DNA from: Chromera velia
Lineage: Eukaryota > Sar > Chromeraceae
Reading direction: 5' to 3'
DNA: 23,884 bases
Assembly: GCA_018398765.1 (NCBI GenBank)
Contig: JAHBMJ010005630.1
Location: 5,001-28,884, forward strand
The notes beneath the pieces are model-generated. The model searched no databases, was not told where the DNA came from, and saw only the letters and a list, made by a program, of their open reading frames with translations. Positions within the stretch are counted from its first letter, which is position 1, and each line of letters starts with the position of its first letter. Positions 10,534-19,969 of the stretch are shown here, piece by piece. The translations under genes were made by a program, and so were the position numbers.

Positions 10534-13463
10534 ATTGTTTGGGACTGAAGCATCTATACAAATGCCAGAGGCAGGCAGAAGAAAAAGGCGGGAGGGAACG
10601 AAGAGGCCAAGTCGATCATGCATCTCTCAGCTCCTTCTGCCCGTCCGTTTCTCTTTTTTTTCGTTCGTTTGTGTGCATGCCTGCATGCGCCTTTCCTTCG
10701 TTTCGCAGCTAACTTACCACCTACACGACCGTCTCCCGTTTTGTTTGTGTTCTGCGGATTCCGTTTCCTTCCCCTGGCTTCCTGTCGATCTCAGCTACAT
10801 CTGCATGTGTGTGTTTTCTTGTTTCTGAACGGCAAATCAAAAACAACGATTGAGACATACGTTCGTCTCTCTCTGTCTGTGCAGGTGGAGAACATGCAGC
10901 AAGGCACGAATGCCAAAACAAATCTGAACGGGTGCGATCTGTTCGGTGAGTAATCCAGGTTTCCCTTCATTTCTCATATCGTGAATTCACTTGCCATCCA
11001 CCCACTTACACTTACGTGCTATGGTTTTGCTGGAGACACACGACGACACTCACTCCATGCAAGCTCCACTCATCGCGGCTCCTCTTGAAGAGTCATGAGT
11101 CTTTTTTCTCTTTTTTGAGGGTTTTCTCTTCGCTCTGGCTGTTTGGCTGCTTCAACATGAGGAAAGCAAAGAAGAAGAACGACGCTTTAGGTGTTTCTCG
11201 GATCTGTGCTGCACAAGTTGTTGTCTACTTTTTGAGAATGCATCCCTTGTGAACCTCTGTGTGTCTGCAGTTCGCTTGTTTACTTCTTCTTGCATGAATC
11301 ATTTCATTTCTTTCTATTGCATACTTTCTCCACTAATGCCTTATTTTCTTGTTTTTCTCTTCTCTCCTCTTCGATGGATATCTGCAGGAAAAAAGATTAT
11401 GGTCGACTTCTTCCGCACCCAGGGGCAACAGTCGTCCTTCATCCCTCCCCCACAGTACGTCCTTCCTTCTTTTCTTCCCTTATGTCATTTTTTCTTTCTT
11501 GTTCCTTTCTTCCTTTCTTTTTTTCTTTCTTTTCTTTTCTTTTTCTTTCTTTCTGCCCTTTCTTTCTTCCTTCTTCCCTTCCTTCCTTTCTGCCTTTTTC
11601 TCTCTCTCTCTCTCTCCCTCTCTCTCATATTTCTGTCCAATTTTGTCATTAAATGAACCTTCTGGCTGCTCTCGCTCCGTCCCCTTCCTTGTTCTCCACA
11701 GGCAAGGCGGCGCTGGAGGCGAGCAGTTGACTCAGGACTTCACGGACCAATCCTACAGACGTCACAAGCCCGACAAGGCACTCAGAGCCTTCACTCCCTC
11801 CAACACCGTGCACGTGGCCAACTGCCCTGGTCAGTCAGTCAGTCAGTCAGTGTCTCTGTTTTTGTCTGTTTGTGTCTCTCTGCCTCTCTTTGTGCATGAG
11901 GTTCTCCAGAGAGGGGCTTGCGTCACTCGTAAACCTGTAGGTAAACCTTTGTGTGAGCTTCGGCTGATATGAGGGGTCTGTTCATGCAGTTTGCTTTGCT
12001 CTTTTGTATCTGTGGCTTCGTCTCTGTCCCTGTGCCCCTTTCTCTGTATGTGTCTGTTTGTCTGTCTGTCTGTCTGTCGTGTGTGCAGACGGCACATCCG
12101 AACAGAACATCAGAGACTTTTTCGTGGGGTGCGGAGATATTCTGGGAGTGAGGGTGAGTGAGTTCTCTCGATCAGAAGAGGGGGTGGCCGATCTGTCTTT
12201 TTCTTCTTCCTTGTTCCTTTTCTCAACGGGAGAAAAAAACAACAGCTTTCCCTTTTCTTTTCTTTTCTTTTCGTTTGTTTTCTTTGTGCTTGAGGTTGGT
12301 GACTTATCCTCTTTTCTGTACTTGACCTGTTCCGCATCTTCTCCTTCTTTCTTCTTTCTCTTCTTCTGCTTCTGCTTCTTCTTCTTCGTCTTCTGTTTGC
12401 ATTCCAGCTGGACTTGGGCCATCATATTTTCCTCTGATGGTTCCTTTTTCCTCCTGATTGCTGTACGAATGCGGATCCGCGGTTCATTCTTCTGACTGAA
12501 TCAGACGAAGCAGAGGGAGAGATCTTTGATAGACAGAGGGGCTTGGTCGTGCGTGTCTGTGCATGTCCACTCTGTGAGGCGGTCGCTGTGGTTGCAGAGC
12601 TTTCACGAGAAGGGGCACCAGTGGGCAGTGACTTTCGGAAGCGTGAACACCGCGGTGGAGGTGAGCTCTTTCTCCCTCTGTCTGTCTGTCTGCCTGCCTG
12701 TCTGTCTGTCAACAGAAGAGAAGAAAAAAGAGAAGACAATGAAGAAAGAAGAAAAGGAAAAGAAAAGACGATATAGTCTGTCTCTTTAAATTTCCTCTCT
12801 GTCCCTATTGCCCCTCTTGGGTCTCTGACTCGGTTTTGGCTCTCCCCTGCATGGTTTCCATCAGGCAGGCACAAAACAAAGAATACAGACAGAAAATGAC
12901 GGCGAGAGTGTCTTTGGCTGCCGTTCGCTTCCTTTTTTCGCGGATGTTTTTCTGTGCTGTCTGGAATTTTGGAAGGGTCTGCAGACTTCTTTCTCTTTCT
13001 CTGTCCGTCCGCCTAGGTAAGGCTTTCTAGCCCGTCCACACAGCACTCCTACAGCACTTGATGACACTCTCACATCCTCACGTCCTTCCATTTATGGCCA
13101 GATTCGGACGATTTTTCAAATTTCCGACAGCTTCGGGCATACCTTTTTTCTTCGTGTCTCTTGTCGCCTGCTCTACAACAGTCAGGGAACATGCACCCAT
13201 TCTCCTTGCTTGCTGGTGCATGAACAATAGAGGTGGAGAGACTGTGCGAAAGTCCAAACAGAAAAACGGGAGAAAAAACGTTGCATACAGGTACCAACCC
13301 TCCAGACCACACACACACACATACACCAACTATTCCTCCCTCGGTTTGGTCGATCCTCTCCGTGCAGACGGTCGCCGTTAAGGGCGGCAGCGTCTTGGGG
13401 GGTCGTCCCGTGCGTCTGGGCTTCAGCAGCTCGGCTGTTGGGGGGGGCTTCGGGGGCGCGTAG
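4635..13463 (+). CDS. Polypyrimidine tract-binding protein (PTB/hnRNP L family), four RRMs, 17 exons
   Basis: Nuclear RNA-binding protein expected to bind CU-rich RNA and control splicing (family knowledge). I read exons 4635-4782, 4977-5069, 5260-5318, 5556-5609, 5996-6065, 6385-6494, 6815-6869, 8379-8452, 9111-9160, 9600-10005, 10283-10402, 10885-10945, 11388-11454, 11702-11829, 12089-12153, 12598-12660 and 13368-13463. All introns are GT-AG and all phases match. The CDS is 1719 nt (572 residues, TAG stop), close to animal PTB length. RRM1 is about residues 57-132, RRM2 147-237, RRM3 368-443 and RRM4 490-561. RRM2 has the strongest family match (YPVTVDVFTQI and LDGQNIYANCNTLKI). A Gly/Met/Gln-rich linker separates RRM2 and RRM3. 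The ATG at 4635 opens the only frame whose exon 1 joins RRM1, using a GTCAGT donor. Exon 7 has weak splice sites. I am sure of the family; hnRNP L versus PTB naming is less certain. Confidence 0.93.
4977..6065 (+). other. RRM1 region of the PTB-like protein (exons 2-5)
   Basis: RRM1 is split over four short exons (93, 59, 54 and 70 nt). RNP2 is VLYIRN (residues 58-63) in exon 2 and the RNP1-like strand is KRHGFVEF in exon 3. The domain continues through the TDSEAMACHNAY helix and ends at GRPLEFSWS in exon 5. As in animal PTB, RNP1 lacks the usual pair of aromatic residues. Donors are GTCAGT, GTGAGT, GTCAGT and GTGAGT. Confidence 0.9.
6757..6800 (+). repeat. (CT)n(GT)n microsatellite just upstream of PTB-like exon 7
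   Basis: A CT run at 6757-6784 is followed by a GT run at 6785-6800. It ends 14 nt before exon 7, whose own acceptor is purine-rich. CUCUCU is a classic PTB-binding sequence, so the array could serve as pyrimidine tract and repressor site together. Confidence 0.9.
7020..7600 (+). repeat. Long (TTTC)n pyrimidine array in PTB-like intron 7
   Basis: Almost 600 nt are nearly pure pyrimidine: TTTC units with TTTTC variants, a GCTT/CCTT block near 7419-7460 and a CT-rich end. The open frames of Phe, Leu and Ser across it are repeat artefacts. The transcript would be packed with UCUU motifs. Confidence 0.95.
7623..7675. other. Assembly gap (53 N)
   Basis: A run of N follows a poly-C stretch inside intron 7. 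The true length is unknown; the array probably stopped the assembly. Confidence 0.99.
9600..10005 (+). other. Gly/Met/Gln-rich RRM2-RRM3 linker and RRM3 first strand (exon 10)
   Basis: This is the largest exon (406 nt). It encodes about 130 residues of low-complexity Gly, Met, Gln, Ala and Pro, including a run of Gln and repeated MGG/MGMGG motifs. It ends with NACVLM, the first strand of RRM3 (residues 368-373), followed by a GTCAGT donor. Sequence of this kind is usually disordered. The minus-strand open frame across it is a shadow of the GC-biased coding sequence. Confidence 0.88.
10283..11454 (+). other. RRM3 region of the PTB-like protein (exons 11-13)
   Basis: Exon 11 (120 nt) encodes VRGLVEGHTKPIHLANLFAV and the strand VERVKVLFHKRDQALVQ. 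Exon 12 (61 nt) adds VENMQQGTNAKTNLNGCDLF, and exon 13 (67 nt) ends the domain with GKKIMVDFFR before a Gln/Ser/Pro stretch. The order matches the PTB RRM3 strand for strand. Between exons 11 and 12, intron 11 carries an AAAG array. Confidence 0.9.
10498..10534 (+). repeat. (AAAG)n array in PTB-like intron 11
   Basis: A pure AAAG tetranucleotide run, purine-rich in the transcript, in contrast to the pyrimidine arrays elsewhere in this gene. Confidence 0.9.
11702..13463 (+). other. RRM3-RRM4 spacer and RRM4 with C-terminus (exons 14-17)
   Basis: Exon 14 (128 nt) holds the spacer and RNP2-like NTVHVANCP. Exon 15 (65 nt) gives DGTSEQNIRDFFVGCGDILGVR. Exon 16 (63 nt) gives SFHEKGHQWAVTFGSVNTAVE, the RNP1-like strand. 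Exon 17 (96 nt) ends with GGRPVRLGFS and a Gly-rich tail, then TAG at 13461-13463. Like animal PTB, the protein ends almost directly after RRM4. Confidence 0.9.
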
Positions 13464-14542
13464 ACGGGAGGGATTGAGGAGACAGACGGGTGGGGAGCCT
13501 GCGTGCAAGGGGGGGATGGCCTCTGGTTGGTTGGCTGGCCAGAGGTCTTCTCGCTTGCCTGCCCTTCATCCAACTAAGCTTGAATTTCTTTGCTTAATGA
13601 GTCCTTGCCATGGCAGGAATGAAGAAGCTGGATTCGACTGCCTTGCGCTGCGGTTTTTACCTCCCAGCAAGAAGGTTGTGTATCACTTCATGCACAGGGT
13701 GAAGTGCAATCCCATGCTAGATCCGGAAGAAAGTAGAAGAATGATGACCATCAGCTGAGGTTAGACGACGAAGTGTTCGGGTGGTCGTGCAAGGTTGGAA
13801 TAATTGGGACGTCAAGTCGTGCATGGCTCATCTGCTTGTTTCAGACATTTCACATAAGACTCTGAATACGCGTGACAGTCAAGCTCAAAAAGCGATCATT
13901 CTTCAATTAAAGTTATAAACATGATATCATCTCTAGTATCATCTATAGGTCCAGTAGTAGTATAGGATATCATAATGATAATAAACATGATTTTGAAAGA
14001 CTTATTCGAAATACATACAGAATTCAATCCTCATCTTTCGATCTGAATAGCAGGAATAGGAGGTCCTCTCGGGGAGGACCTGGTACTGCGTGTACAGAGC
14101 GAGAGGCACGGGCTTTTGCACTAGTCCGAGCTTAATTTTTATTAATTATAATGACCTCAAATACCATGGAAAGGGGGAGCGAGGGGGTGCAAACTAGCGC
14201 AAACGTTGGTCAAATCCTACATAGAATCAAACTGATTTAAAGATGTTTAGTTAGTTTACTTAGTTCTTCATAGCTAGCTTCATAGAGTTATAAAATAAAC
14301 TAACTAACTAATATAAATAAACTACCTAACTAACTAAAGAACAGTTATAAGGCTAGTCAAAGGGTCGCAGCACCCCTAGATACTCATAGTCTTTAGATTA
14401 TATAGTAGATAAAACATATTTGAGATTCATGATTCATCCTAGGATTCATCTTTGCAACTTACAAAAACCTGAACTTAAATATCGTTTCATCAAAGGAGCG
14501 GTCAGTTATCCCACTTTTGTGCACTCACTGTTTTTCCAAAAC
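13464..14542. other. Convergent intergenic region and 3' UTRs
   Basis: No gene is supported between the PTB-like TAG and the dioxygenase TAA. It holds ATATCAT-rich inverted stretches (13920-13990), a hairpin (14061-14081), and AACTAACTAA/TTAGTTAGTT imperfect inverted repeats (14240-14340). On the minus strand an AATAAA string at about 14137-14142 could be a polyadenylation signal for the dioxygenase gene. On the plus strand AATTAAAG near 13906 is a weak candidate for the PTB-like gene. Confidence 0.6.
14061..14081 (+). terminator. Hairpin between convergent genes
   Basis: AGGTCCTC (14061-14068) and GAGGACCT (14074-14081) form a perfect 8-bp stem with a 5-nt loop. It sits midway between the two convergent gene ends. 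A role in transcript ending is only a guess; no U-tract follows. Confidence 0.3.
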
Positions 14543-15268
14543 TTAAGTTCTCGTATGAACGTTTTTGTTTTTCTTTCCAGCTGACTCCCCTCCCTCTTTT
14601 TGACCTCCTGCAGCCGGCAGGGAGATTCGTTTCTTTCCTTTCGCGTTGGCCGCCCCCGATGAGACAGGCGGCACCCCCTCGCCTTCCTCTTGTGCTGATG
14701 AGGAAGGCCCCGACAGGGACGAAGAGGAAGAGGCGGAAGTCACTCTCTTGGAGGCACATGCCTCCCCAGCACGCGGACCCTTCGGTTTCGGATCTCCGAA
14801 GACCTCTTTCCTGATTTTCTCTGGCAGCAGTTCCACTCCCTCGAAACCCCCCTGATTGTTGGGCTCACACAGAGGACAGCGCCAACAGAGAACATCCAAC
14901 GGACGCCCCATCTTCGGCCCGACATAGCCTTCTGCAGACAGCGTTGCGTAGTCAGTCGTCAGCAGATGAGAGGACCTTAGAAAAGGATAGTAACATTCCA
15001 GATGCACACCCGCCAGACAGTTGTCAGTTTCGCAGAGCACCAGCTCGTTCTTTCCCTCCTCCCCCGGCTGAGAACTCCCACACATCAAGCAAACCTCCTC
15101 GAGACCCTCGAGACACTCCCCTGCCTGTTTTCCCTCTGTGCTCTCTTCCTGGCCTTCCCCTTCCTCCAGCTCTCCACCCAGGCCGCGGCATTGGAGAGAC
15201 CAGGGGAAACATTGGGCACAGGCGACCGTCAGGGGCTTATCGAGGGACGAAGCGCGCGTTGCCTCAAT
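14543..15268 (-). other. PHD zinc finger, CW-like Cys cluster and basic tail (last exon of the dioxygenase gene)
   Basis: The exon starts after tgtgcag and stays in the dioxygenase frame. It first shows a small cluster, VACAQCFPW...C, that faintly recalls a CW-type zinc finger; I do not call it. It then shows CLMC-x15-C-x4-C-x4-H-x2-C-x38-CPLC, with Trp two residues before the seventh ligand, as PHD fingers have. PHD fingers commonly read histone H3 tails. The insertion before the last Cys pair is rather long. After it comes about 107 residues of Ser, Gly, Glu and Lys-rich sequence ending AGKKNKNVHTRT, possibly a nuclear localisation signal. Confidence 0.78.
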
Positions 15269-17545
15269 CTGCACAAAACCACAGAGTGAAAAATCAATCG
15301 CCAGTCAGACCGCCAAGTTGCAATCTAGTCAGCTTCCTCACGGCTGCACTTTGCGAGAAGACAGAGAGAGACCCTTCATACTGACGGATCTGCAAGGTGA
15401 ATGCTCTCTCTCAACATACTCCAATGAAGCGAATTCATCAAATGGGAGACAGAACTGAATGGAAGAAAGAGACTGAAGCAAAAAACAAGAGGGGAGAACA
15501 AAGAGACCAAAGCAACACCCAACAAACCCGCACGAACAACCAACCTCTGAAATGTCCGCCATTCTTCTCTTCGAAGAGTCCGATCTATCCCCCACGCCCC
15601 TGTCACACACCCACACGTTCACTGCATATTTCAGCGCTCCCTTCGGAGCATTTGCACTCAGCCCGCGACCCTGGTGGATCGCCCCTTCAGCTGGGCGCCC
15701 CTGCAAAAGACAAACAACATGATGAACGTGCACCACCAAGCATGCTGCATTGCTTCCATCTGGAGGATTTGGTTTGTCAATCGCCTATTCAGCCAGCGTT
15801 CTCTGCTTGAATGATTGAAGTCATGGGGCCCGAAAGAATGAGCTTCCTTCGTGAAAAATTTATTTTTGGAAATCAACATCGCTCTCTTTCTGTATGCTTA
15901 CTTTGGAGGGGGCTGCGGGGCGATGGTATACATTCTGAGAGCGGGGAGCGGCAGCCAATCGATACAAAGAGACACTGTTCCTAGCTCTCCCACCCGCCAT
16001 GCACAAAAAAGAGATTCCTGAACAAGCACACGTCGACATTCCCCCCACCTGCGTGTCAATATTCGACCAGGCCACCGCGCAATTCCGAACAGGATTGACC
16101 AGCTTCCCCGCCTTCACGTCTCGAGTCGTCGCCCATGTCAGGTCCGTCTCTGCCCCCCACTCATAGGGGAGGGTGTTGAGGTAGATCAGCAAAGTGCCAA
16201 TTCTGCAGCATGCATGCATGCAAGGGCTGAATTGAGATGGCTCATGAATGCAAACTAATGGAGTCTTCAACGGAAGTCAAATGATCAATAGAGACGTTCT
16301 TGGCCTACAAATGTCTGAAGAAGGTGAACAGAGACGAAGGCAGAAAGGTCCGCAACAAAGAAATAAGGAAGCAGACACTTTGACCGTCCGACCGACCGAC
16401 CGACGGACTAAGTGACTGACTGATTGACTGACTGACTGACTGACTCACCCACTCACTGACTGATCGACCGACCGACCGACCGACCGACCGACTGACTGAC
16501 TGACCCACTGACTGACTGACTGACCGACCGACTGACTGACTGACTGTCCGACTAAGTGACTGACTGAACTGAGCATTATCTTAAGTGACTTACTGACTGA
16601 CTGACTAATTCACCGACCGACCGACTGACTGACTTACTCACTGACCGACTGACTGAATGACTGCCTGCCTGACCGACCGACCGACTGACTGTCCGACTGA
16701 CTGACTGACCGAACTGAGCAATTATATTAAGTGACTTACTGACTGAGTGACTGACCGACTGACTGACAGACAGACCGACTGACAGAGAGACTAACAGACT
16801 GACTGACTGACTGACTTACTCGCTGACTGAGGACAGCAATAGACTGAAGAACTAACTGAGTGCCTGACAGACAGACCTGATCGGAGGTCCCGTGCTCTCT
16901 TTCGACGACGTGGTCCCATTCAGACTCTTGCGGCCTCTCCTTCCTACATGCATGCATACACGTAGACAGACGCATGAAACTATTCAATTCACCCATGGAC
17001 ACGCCGGGCCATGCTTCCACAGAGAGGTGGTCTCAAGAGAAAACGTGTATGAATTCAACAGCGTAGCGTGGACGTACCCATGCTCATCCAGGCCACGTTC
17101 CGAGGACGCGGCATGCATATAGAAAGAGACAGAGAGACGTCAGGCAGGAAAGGAACAAAGCGAGGGGAAACAAAAACAAATGCGAGCAAGCAGCAAAGAT
17201 CCAAACGAACGCACGACAAGAAGGAAGGAAGGAAGGAAGAAAGAAAAGAAAGAAAGAAAGAAAGAAAGGAGAAGGACAGAACTAGGCCAACCCACCAGAG
17301 GCCGGGTCAGGGAATTCGGTGGGGAACTGCTTCCCCGTGTCTGCATCCACCCACTCGAGCCATTTTTTCCCGCCTTCTTCTTTCTCCACCACAAGGAATC
17401 CGGGGGTCGAGATCGCATCGTGGTGGTATGTGTAGCTCTGCCCCCCCGTGTACTGCACACACACCAAACGACACCACAGCCATAAGTGGACATACGACAA
17501 GGGCATAAATACAGGAATGCATTCGCACTCACGGACGCACACACA

Positions 17546-17596
<51 letters not shown>

Positions 17597-17758
17597 TGAG
17601 AGAGAAAGAGAGAAAAAGCTTACAGACAGAGGCTGACGGACATTCAAAGAAACACGATCGCTAATGAGAGAACAGACTCAAGAACAGATACAACGATACA
17701 AGGATGCACTCGCTCTCACGGACGAAAAAAAACACACACGCACGAGCGCATACACACA

Positions 17759-17813
<55 letters not shown>

Positions 17814-18386
17814 AGAGAGAGAGAGAGACAGAAATAGAGAAATTGTGAAAGAGCGACACTTAGACAGAAGAGAGGAATGAAGGGAGGGAGGCAGAGATCC
17901 AAACCAGAGAAAACAAAGCAAATTCAGTCTCAGAAGAACGCGAACCCTGAGAGCCAAAAAACGATCGCGTCAACCTCGAAAAATGTCGGCTTGCTTGCCA
18001 ATTTATGGACGCAGTATTCTTCCAACACATCGTACAGTGCTTCAATAAATCCTCCGATAAATAAAGAATAAAAAAAGTCTTCAGATACACTGAAAAAAAA
18101 ACAGAACGCCGCAAACAAATGCACGCAGCCCCCGTCTCCCCCACGCATGCACCCACCCACCCACCCACCCACCCTGACGACTTGCAGAGGTTCCACGCAC
18201 TCCGTCGAGACGCCGAAGAGAGAGGCTGCCAGCTTCTCGATGTGGTGCAGAGCTCTTGCAAGAGGCCGGGGGTCTGCATGCATGGAGTCAGCCAGTCACT
18301 CTGTGAGGATTTTAGCCTGAAGAGTCGAAACGAAGACGATATGTGATCAGCGTGAGGGCACCTCTCTCTCTCTCTCTCTCTCAATT

Positions 18387-18417
<31 letters not shown>

Positions 18418-19190
18418 CCCCCCGCCCTTCTCTCTCCGCTCTTCCCTCCCTCCCTCGCATCCCATCTATCTATCTATCTGTCTGTCTATCCATCTGTGTG
18501 TGCGTGCGCGCGCGCGCGCATGTGTATTGTGTGTGTTTGTCTTACGTGTGTCCTGCGTACTTGGCTTAAGAGACTGTTTCTCTTCTTGGTTCCCTCACTC
18601 CCTCTCACTCTCCCACCCTCCCTCCCTCCCTCGCTCACCGGTGGGTGCAGGCTTTTCGATCAGAAGGCTGCTGCTGCTTCTGTCTTTCTCGGCGGTTTGG
18701 TCTCCGCTCGCCCTTCCTCCCTGGTCGAGGTCTACCCTGCACGTGCAAGGACAACAAGAACATTTTGTTTTGCAGAGACAAACACAAACACTCCGGATTT
18801 TTTGCTGGCCGTTCGCCCACCTGTGCGGGGGGGTGGGGGCTGATCGGATTGAGAGTGGCATGCACAAGGCAGGAGACGCTGACTGACTGACTGACTTGGA
18901 GCGGTCGAAGTTTCCCGATTCCACAATGCAGGCAAGAGTGCTGAGCACTGTGTCCGGGAGGGTGTTGTGGATGCCCCAGAAATTTGGGGTGAAGACTCCC
19001 CGAGCCTTCTGCTGAGGACACTCCTCCGGGTATCCGTCTCTTCGGCTGTACAGCAGAGTGAGGACACTCTCGTGCCCGTCTACCTTCAGCGGCTCCTCCA
19101 GACCTTCCTGGACCGGCTCTTGCTCAAGAAAGCGCTTCTTGAAGGATATGCTGACCTTCTCCATGTCCACCAGAACCATCTTGATTGACT
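14543..19190 (-). CDS. Prolyl-4-hydroxylase-type 2OG-Fe(II) dioxygenase fused to a PHD finger (5' end not fixed)
   Basis: Predicted to hydroxylate a protein using 2-oxoglutarate, O2 and Fe(II). Minus-strand exons: 18888-19190, 18173-18273, 17292-17452, 16049-16202, 15545-15700 and 14543-15268, all GT-AG with matching phases. This gives about 533 residues from the first exon listed. Residue numbers start there. Domain signals are EPLQVVRYTGGQSYTYHHD with iron ligands H145 and D147, GTLLIYLN and CAVAWSNID strands, the distal iron ligand H249 (AIHQG), and K264 (LKYAVNVW) as the likely 2-oxoglutarate-binding basic residue. The last exon adds a C4HC3 PHD finger (C352, C355, C371, C376, H381, C384, C423, C426). 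It ends in a Ser/Lys-rich tail with TAA at 14543-14545. More N-terminal sequence probably lies upstream. The gene converges with the PTB-like gene. Confidence 0.8.
16381..16890. repeat. (GACT/GACC)n minisatellite in a dioxygenase intron
   Basis: About 500 nt of GACT with GACC and GACA variants. A longer unit is visible: a segment starting GAACTGAGCA and containing TTAAGTGACTTACTGACT occurs near 16566 and again near 16711. It lies in the intron between exons 17292-17452 and 16049-16202. In the sense of that gene it reads AGTC repeats, and so contains many GTCAGT strings. Confidence 0.92.
17513..17826. repeat. Duplicated (CA)n(GA)n microsatellite block in a dioxygenase intron
   Basis: Two copies of a unit contain a GGA(A)TGCA-(C/T)TCGC-CTCACGGACG lead followed by a CA run and a GA run. 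CA/GA runs lie at about 17539-17591 and 17752-17826. The shared lead sequence (17515 and 17702) shows a segmental duplication rather than two independent microsatellites. Confidence 0.8.
18361..18530. repeat. CT, TATC/TCTG and GT/GC low-complexity block in a dioxygenase intron
   Basis: Two CT runs (18361-18410) precede TCCC, TATC/TGTC repeats and a GTGTGTGCGTGCGCGCGC stretch. In the sense strand of the host gene the first part is GA-rich. Confidence 0.85.
18888..19190 (-). other. N-terminal exon of the dioxygenase gene (tandem GTCAGT donors)
   Basis: The acceptor is a strong pyrimidine tract ending CGTCTGCAG, and the exon begins at 19190 in phase 1. It encodes SIKMVLVDMEKVSISFKKRF and continues through FTPNFWGIHNTLPDTVLSTL and ACIVESGNFDRS. 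The last part matches the helix before the P4H core by position. At its 3' end GTCA is repeated four times, giving three GTCAGT donors and one GTCAGC, 4 nt apart. Ending at 18888 joins the acceptor at 18274. Ending at 18896 fits only an alternative acceptor (tgcaag) with exon start 18254. Both keep the frame. Confidence 0.7.
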
Positions 19191-19714
19191 CTGCAGACGA
19201 CAAAGCGGTGTGAGGGTGGGAAGGAAGGAAACTTCAGAGAGACGCACGAATTCCACGAGATCCAACGTGGTCCATCATCAGCCAGAATGCAAAACAGGAA
19301 AAACGGAGAGCGGCTTATTTCGAGGGCGTACGCATACAGGAATGCAGAGTTGATATTGGTATCACCTCACGGTGACCTCGGCATACCAGAAAGCTTTTCC
19401 CGACGCCAGAAAAGACGGCTGCGATGACAATCCCCAGATCCAGAAGGTAAACTACTGCCTTGCATGCACAGATTGTGCGGGGCCTTATCTACCCGGTCGG
19501 AAGAGACTCCAGGGCTCAAAAGGCTGCGGCAACAAATTGGTGAGGGATTCTAGCTATAGCCCTGAGACCGACCTTTGTCGATCCGAAGTCTGCGTCTGGG
19601 TAAGCTGGAGTCCTGAAGTGCGTGGCACACACCCTTACGCGGTTCTTTAAACTTCACTAACACAAACAGAACGGAAGCTTCACAACACCTTCAAAAATGC
19701 AAATGAATCATTAC

Positions 19715-19838
19715 CTCGCGTCAGACTTGCCTGGATTCGCAAATACAATCGAAATCTTGAAGGAGACGGCGAGGTGAAAATCCTCCTTCTTCCCGCACCA
19801 CAACTTCTTTTCCCACACCTTCTTGCCAACGTCGTCTA
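19715..19838 (-). CDS. Possible upstream exon of the dioxygenase gene
   Basis: On the minus strand, between a ctccag acceptor and a GTAATG donor, there is a 124-nt open stretch entering in phase 1 and leaving in phase 2. It encodes DDVGKKVWEKKLWCGKKEDF followed by HLAVSFKISIVFANPGKSDAR, which reads like real protein. A small candidate exon at about 19388-19453 could bridge it to the exon at 19190 in phase. That bridge is weak and its sequence is not convincing. I recognise no domain. It may belong to the dioxygenase gene or to a separate short transcript. Confidence 0.35.
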
Positions 19839-19969
19839 CTGGAGGTAGGCGTCAGACACGACAAACATTCTTGAGTACGACTCCCAGAATGTTGTCAATT
19901 TAAGACTGCTGACGAAGGGAGACAGCTGTGTAGTGCGCTATTAGTGCGCTGAATTAATGATTTTGGATG

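Larger units (their letters stand above)
15545..18273 (-). other. Catalytic 2OG-Fe(II) dioxygenase core (four exons)
   Basis: Exons 18173-18273, 17292-17452, 16049-16202 and 15545-15700 carry the double-stranded beta-helix. The order is the helix ALHHIEKLAASLFG, then LQVVR joined at phase 0 to YTGGQSYTYHHDA, then GTLLIYLN, NPVRNCAVAWSNID, and the distal GAIHQG with LKYAVNVWV. All three iron ligands and the basic residue are present, so the enzyme looks intact. GAET replaces the more usual GGET of P4H-type enzymes. The donor at 17292/17291 (GTTGGC) is weak. I chose it because it is the only nearby option giving phase 2. Confidence 0.8.

Noticed and set aside
13438..13758. 106-residue open frame after the PTB-like stop
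   Set aside because: It overlaps the last exon in another frame and has no domain or start context; most likely 3' UTR.
14646..15384. Plus-strand open frames opposite the PHD exon
   Set aside because: The minus-strand frame has the full PHD ligand set and splice continuity, so the plus frames are shadows.
16381..16890. CRISPR-like repeat array
   Set aside because: Units are 4 bp without unique spacers. It is a simple satellite in an intron.
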